In this document: positions 16,851 through 20,192 of the stretch, piece after piece
Numbering within the stretch: position 1 is the stretch's first letter
Layout of the letters: every line of letters starts with the position of its first letter
Assembly (NCBI GenBank): GCA_003693705.1
Contig: RBZT01000341.1
Coordinates: forward strand, 363 to 20,554
Direction: 5' to 3'
Length of the DNA: 20,192 bases
Source of the DNA: Polymyxa betae
Lineage: Eukaryota > Endomyxa > Phytomyxea > Plasmodiophorida > Plasmodiophoridae
Notes under the pieces: generated by a model
The model's input: only the letters and a program-made list of their open reading frames with translations
Told to the model about the DNA's origin: nothing
Databases searched by the model: none
Made by a program: the position numbers and the translations under genes

Positions 16851-17333
16851 CTAAAAAAAATCTTGGACATTGTCTTTAATCAATTCTAATATGTCGGAGC
16901 CAATATCTGCTCCTATCTCAAATTGATCAGAAACAATGTCATCGATAAGACTATCATCATGATTGAGAATTAAAGTATCCAAAGCATTGTTAGGATCAAT
17001 GCCCAAAGTGATTAAAATGTCCTTTCCAAGCAAGAACTCTGTATTCAATTGGTCCCATATGATAATTCTTTGACTTGATAGTATCAACTGCCCAGCCTTT
17101 GTCGCTAATTTAATATCACTATCAACTGCTTGAGTAACCTCATGAAAATCAGAATTTGGCAATTGCAAAGTTAGAGATGGTTTTAGTGATTTGATCTGTA
17201 AATTCTTATCAAAGGCTTTTAATTTATTTAGAGCATTGCATGAAATTATAGTAGGATCAGCCCCACTATCAAGGATTGCTTTACAGAGCAGATATCCGTC
17301 AGCCAGCAAAATTTCGATGCTACGATCAGTCAT
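16851..17333 (-). pseudogene. Gypsy aspartic protease (retropepsin)
   Basis: 160-codon open frame starting at ATG 17331-17333. The catalytic motif is AILDSGADPTII at residues 19-30, with a later LLGKDILITLGIDP block equivalent to the ILG region. The domain is nearly complete and is the longest intact domain of the Gypsy element. Past its stop at 16851 another minus-strand frame reads LSPRDVFRVKLGPD (about 16766-16810), the spacer before RT, where the hAT cuts in. As part of a broken polyprotein it would not be processed normally. Confidence 0.8.
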
Positions 17334-18349
17334 AGAGACATGATCAGCTACATTCGCTATAATGATATAAGCCGAAGATTTCGAAGGTGTATATTTTTAC
17401 ATTTTATATCAAGCGGTTAAATCCTTTTGCTCAGCCGCAGAAGGCTTCACCGGACATTATTTGACATGATGACCATCTTTCTTACATTTTAGAAAATAGT
17501 GAATAGTGCCTTTTTAGCAATAGATAATGATGATGATTCTGATTGTGTTTGCTGAGTTGAAACTGGACGCTTTCCAAATCTATTAGTATTCGGCATAGAA
17601 TATTTAAAAACATGGTGATAAGTTTCAACTTTGTTATAAAGTTCGGCAACAAATCCAGGAATATCATCTTCAAGCTCGGAGTTTTGCCATTGAATCAAGT
17701 CTTCCATATGCATTTTAAACTCGATCGGCTGAAAAACCTCGCATTAAAAAACGGATATAATTTTTGGGACCATTCCGGGAAGTAAAAGAAGCCTTAAAAT
17801 TGTTTGACTCTATTGATTCATCAAAGCAATAAACCAGGTGTGAAACCCGATCACGAGGCGGAAATTTCATCCTCATTTTTAACGACGAGACAACAGTTTC
17901 TCGTATACGATGAACACTGGATGCATCGGCGTCCAAATAATCATCAATAACTTTCTTTAACTGGTCGTCCGTGTTACTGTACTGGTTCACATCCCGAGGT
18001 GAAATGATGGGTTTTAATGAACTTCATCAAACTCCCATCGATCATGTGTCTTAATTCAGCCGGGAATGCAGATGCTCAAGCCCCCCGCCTTTGAACGTCA
18101 TATATTATGCCCCTGTATCGAGACACACTGTTCTTGAAGTCGATCAAGGATTTCCGATCAAATTTTTTCTGAAACGGTGGCTCTGCCGGCTTCAGCACTT
18201 ATAGCAGTCCAGACAGTGGCAGGTGGTGCTGGCGCAAACGCATTAATCTGGGCTTCTTCTGATTCAATTTGCATGACGTTGCCATGTCCCCTCACAGCAT
18301 TGTCCACAATTTCAAGAGGTGCATGATCAGCGATTTGCTGTGCCTCCAT
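17334..18349 (-). pseudogene. Gypsy gag
   Basis: Starts at ATG 18347-18349 (MEAQQIADHAPLEIVDNAV), 34 bp inside the 5' LTR boundary, with stops and frame changes near 18158, 17990 and 17715. Recognisable parts: FDRKSLIDFKNSVSRYRG (about 18105-18160), LRHMIDGSLMKFI (about 18010-18050), VSSLKMRMKFPPRDRVSHLV...NYIRFLMRGFSADR (17715-17900), FKMHMEDLIQWQNSELEDDI (about 17655-17715), and a zinc-knuckle-like CKKDGHHVK.CP near 17440-17480 (one stop in it). The layout matches Gypsy retrotransposon gag with a CCHC end. It would form the particle. Confidence 0.75.
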
Positions 18350-18382
18350 AATCAGCCTTTATGATCAGACTAAAGAAATTTC

Positions 18383-18544
18383 TTTGTCTGTTCTCACAGC
18401 AATCCGATATTAGGCAGTTATATAAATGCTTTATTGAGTAGATCAGCTGGAGCTTAAATAAGGCCCACATCTCCGATCTCCGAACCAGCTTCAATATTTT
18501 CTCTCCGATTCCGATCTCCGAGCTGGTGGCCGTTCTCCACCACA
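18383..18544 (-). repeat. 5' LTR of the Gypsy element
   Basis: Direct counterpart of 11292-11454. Minus strand starts TGTGGTGGAGAACGGCC, with TATTTAAGCTCC as the TATA-like box and AATAAAGCA near the end. Next to it on the internal side is AAAGAAATTTCTTT (18372-18385), a perfect 14-bp palindrome overlapping the boundary, where a primer-binding site would be expected. No TGG-starting tRNA-complementary site is visible. Confidence 0.8.
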
Positions 18545-18549
18545 GTGCA

Positions 18550-19043
18550 TTTCTGATGCCTTCCTACAAATATCATTCGCTAAACCTCCGTTAATAATTT
18601 ATATTTTCCAAAAACGGGGCCGCTGATTATGCAGCATGATGAGTTCTGTCGATTAACGGTTTATGTTCCACTTAATCAGGTATTCATTTGAAGCCTTAGC
18701 ATTTCCCCAGCTCTCCAGACTAACTGTATGACAGTCAAGATGTCAGTGTCTGTACCAAGTCTGGTAACAAATGAGCCCAGATGCTGAGCGATCTCAAATT
18801 GCGTTTGGGTTTTGCTTTTTTGGCGAATACGGAATACCATGGTATATCGTACGGGACGTCATATTGAACTTTCAAGAAGCTTGGTGTACGCAAGACAGCG
18901 GAGATATGAATTTATAAACTACGTGGTATGAGTTAGAAACTGCGAGGTGTAATTTAGCATGGATGTGGGTAGGTGAGCGATGACGTACGGTACCGATCGC
19001 TAATTGTTAGCTCCAGCGTTAAAGAGTAAGCCTTTAACTGATT
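18550..19043. other. No gene seen
   Basis: No ORF, domain or RNA gene recognised. The only structure noted is a 12-bp palindrome ATACCATGGTAT (18834-18845). Confidence 0.45.
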
Positions 19044-19130
19044 CAAAGATGGGATTAAAGCAAATCCTAGCTTTTTGGCCCAGTTGAGATGTACCAAAGA
19101 GCTAGCGTTTAAGATCTAAATCCCATCTTG
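19044..19130. repeat. Imperfect inverted repeat (hairpin), MITE-like
   Basis: The arms 19044-19077 and 19094-19130 pair through AAGATGGGATT/AATCCCATCTT and CTAGCT/AGCTAG with CAAA/TTTG ends, interrupted by small bulges, around a loop of about 16 bases. It could fold as a hairpin or be the core of a small MITE. No clear target duplication seen. Confidence 0.45.
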
Positions 19131-19426
19131 TTCACTGGGAAGTTATGATTTGAGAATGTCCGTTGTGGGATTTAATTTTCGCACCCTAAACCAAAAGGGT
19201 TGTAATTCTTATGTGCCATTACATACTGTTAAATTGATTTCAAAAGTGCGAAAGCAGTTTTTGCGAGCAACCACAATTTTTCAGAAAGTGCTTGCATAAA
19301 AATGCGAAAACCGTGGCGGACATCTTAACTGTCTGTGTAGTCTTTCAGAGTTCTTTTCGAGATGAACATAATTTTATCTTTATAATAAAGAGATCTGTAA
19401 ATTGTGCGAAATCCGTATCTCTCGCT

Positions 19427-19774
19427 ATGAGTTGGCTCCGAGTTTATGGTGCGCACCCTGATGCGCAGAAAATCCGATGGTCCCCAAAGTTTGGCTATGA
19501 GTTTGTTATAGTCGTTCACAACTGGCCTATCATGGGCGACAATGGAAATCTTGACGCTTTGGAGTTGTCTCTGATTTCGCAGTCCTCCTTGATGAACATT
19601 GGAAGCTCTGCTGCAACTTCGCTTGAGTCGTCATCTTTGGGCAAGAGAAAACGTCAGTTGCTTCAGAACGAGCAATTGGCAGCGCTCATATCATCGTATC
19701 ACCAATACTTATCTGAATACAGTGAAACAAGTAAGAACGTTTGTCAAAGAATCTCTGCGGCAGTATGGAAGTAG
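19427..19774 (+). CDS. Hypothetical protein, about 115 aa
   Basis: First in-frame ATG is at 19427, although the frame is open from 19292 without an ATG. The product has a Ser-rich middle (SSAATSLESSSLGKRKR) with a short basic nuclear-localisation-like cluster, then QLAALISSYHQYLSEYSE and a Trp near the end (AAVWK). The final part is helix-prone and recalls the first helix of Myb/SANT-like domains in transposon-derived proteins, but this is weak. The product is not recognised. Confidence 0.35.
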   Translation: MSWLRVYGAHPDAQKIRWSPKFGYEFVIVVHNWPIMGDNGNLDALELSLISQSSLMNIGSSAATSLESSSLGKRKRQLLQNEQLAALISSYHQYLSEYSETSKNVCQRISAAVWK

Positions 19775-20192
19775 GTATTCTTTTGTATCAACTTATATGT
19801 TCTCCAAATGAAGTAATAAATACTGCGACACTGCGCACTATTTAAACCGCATTGCGATACTACGCAAATGGTAACATAAGGGTTTCAAGTCAAGACCGCC
19901 GGAAGCTGAAGGCCCCCAAGCCCTGAATCACGTTCCGTCGGAATAGAGTCACGGACATGCGTCACGGACCGCGGAACTACCCTAGAAGAATTACAGTTTG
20001 ATTAAATTACCATTACGATTTTACAGCACTAACTCCAACGACTATCACGTTTTAGTAGAAGTGCTATAGAGGACAGCGAGGCGGCAATCGTCGATGTCAG
20101 GGACATAGATGCGGTTCAGGAAAAGGAGATTTCCGGATCGCGAGAACTCGGAGAAGGGAGAGAGCTCATCGAGCTTCGACAGGGCATACTCG
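19775..20192. other. No gene seen
   Basis: No convincing ORF, RNA gene or terminal repeat in the last 400 bases. The last 300 bases are richer in G and C, with CGGA-containing words, so an element or gene may begin beyond the window. Confidence 0.4.

Larger units (their letters stand above)
11292..18544 (-). mobile_element. Chromodomain Ty3/Gypsy LTR retrotransposon with MULE and two hAT insertions
   Basis: LTR copies at 11292-11454 and 18383-18544 bracket minus-strand gag, protease, integrase and chromodomain. The flanks carry GTGCA on both sides (11287-11291 and 18545-18549), a 5-bp target duplication. The minus strand just before the 3' LTR reads GGAGAAGGCGG, a polypurine tract. RT, RNase H and the integrase N-terminus are missing. 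Inserted elements are the MULE 11665-13971, the hAT fragment 14603-15037 and the partial hAT about 15420-16764. Motif style (DVFRVKLGPD after protease, chromodomain after integrase) is oomycete-like. Confidence 0.85.

Overview
This is a eukaryotic, repeat-dominated window with no intact long gene. It is a layered deposit of decayed transposable elements with little host-like sequence between them. The LTR element on the right carries an integrase, chromodomain and post-protease motif (DVFRVKLGPD) of the kind I associate with oomycete/stramenopile Gypsy elements. An oomycete or related stramenopile is therefore my best guess, as an inference from element style only. There are no ribosomal RNA genes, CRISPR arrays or bacterial operons.

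Layout. (1) 1-1570: one short unknown ORF (154-444), a decayed coding-like stretch, and two small inverted-repeat elements carrying tRNA-like sequence (about 1222-1532). (2) 1570-3026, minus strand: a decayed DDE-type transposase-like gene with a GxYxDGHERxDV motif, split by about 285 bp. (3) 3392-3724: an unknown 110-codon ORF. (4) 4025-10272, minus strand: a Ty1/Copia element with two LTRs of about 145 bp and recognisable gag, protease, integrase, RT and RNase H in order. It is broken by stops, frameshifts, an internal loss in RNase H, and two later insertions. These are a 5'-truncated Penelope-like element (about 6560-8096, plus strand) with a hammerhead-ribozyme-like core, and a 390-bp hAT-type MITE (8509-8898) with an 8-bp target duplication. 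The Copia element itself interrupts an unknown minus-strand reading frame at a GCATC duplication. (5) 10430-11291: a small BED-finger-like ORF between two copies of a direct repeat of about 50 bp. (6) 11292-18544, minus strand: a chromodomain Ty3/Gypsy element with LTRs of about 162 bp and a GTGCA target duplication. Inside it lie a 2.3-kb MULE (11665-13971) with 86-bp TIRs and a degenerate 10-bp duplication, a 435-bp hAT fragment (14603-15037) with a perfect 8-bp duplication, and the 3' half of a second hAT (about 15420-16764). (7) 18545-20192: mostly featureless, with an imperfect hairpin and one unknown ORF.

The insertion order can be read directly. Copia and Gypsy landed in older sequence; Penelope and the hAT MITE landed in Copia; the MULE and both hATs landed in Gypsy. 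One deletion probably removed both the 5' half of the second hAT and the Gypsy RT-RNase H-integrase N-terminus. None of the transposases or polymerases looks functional.
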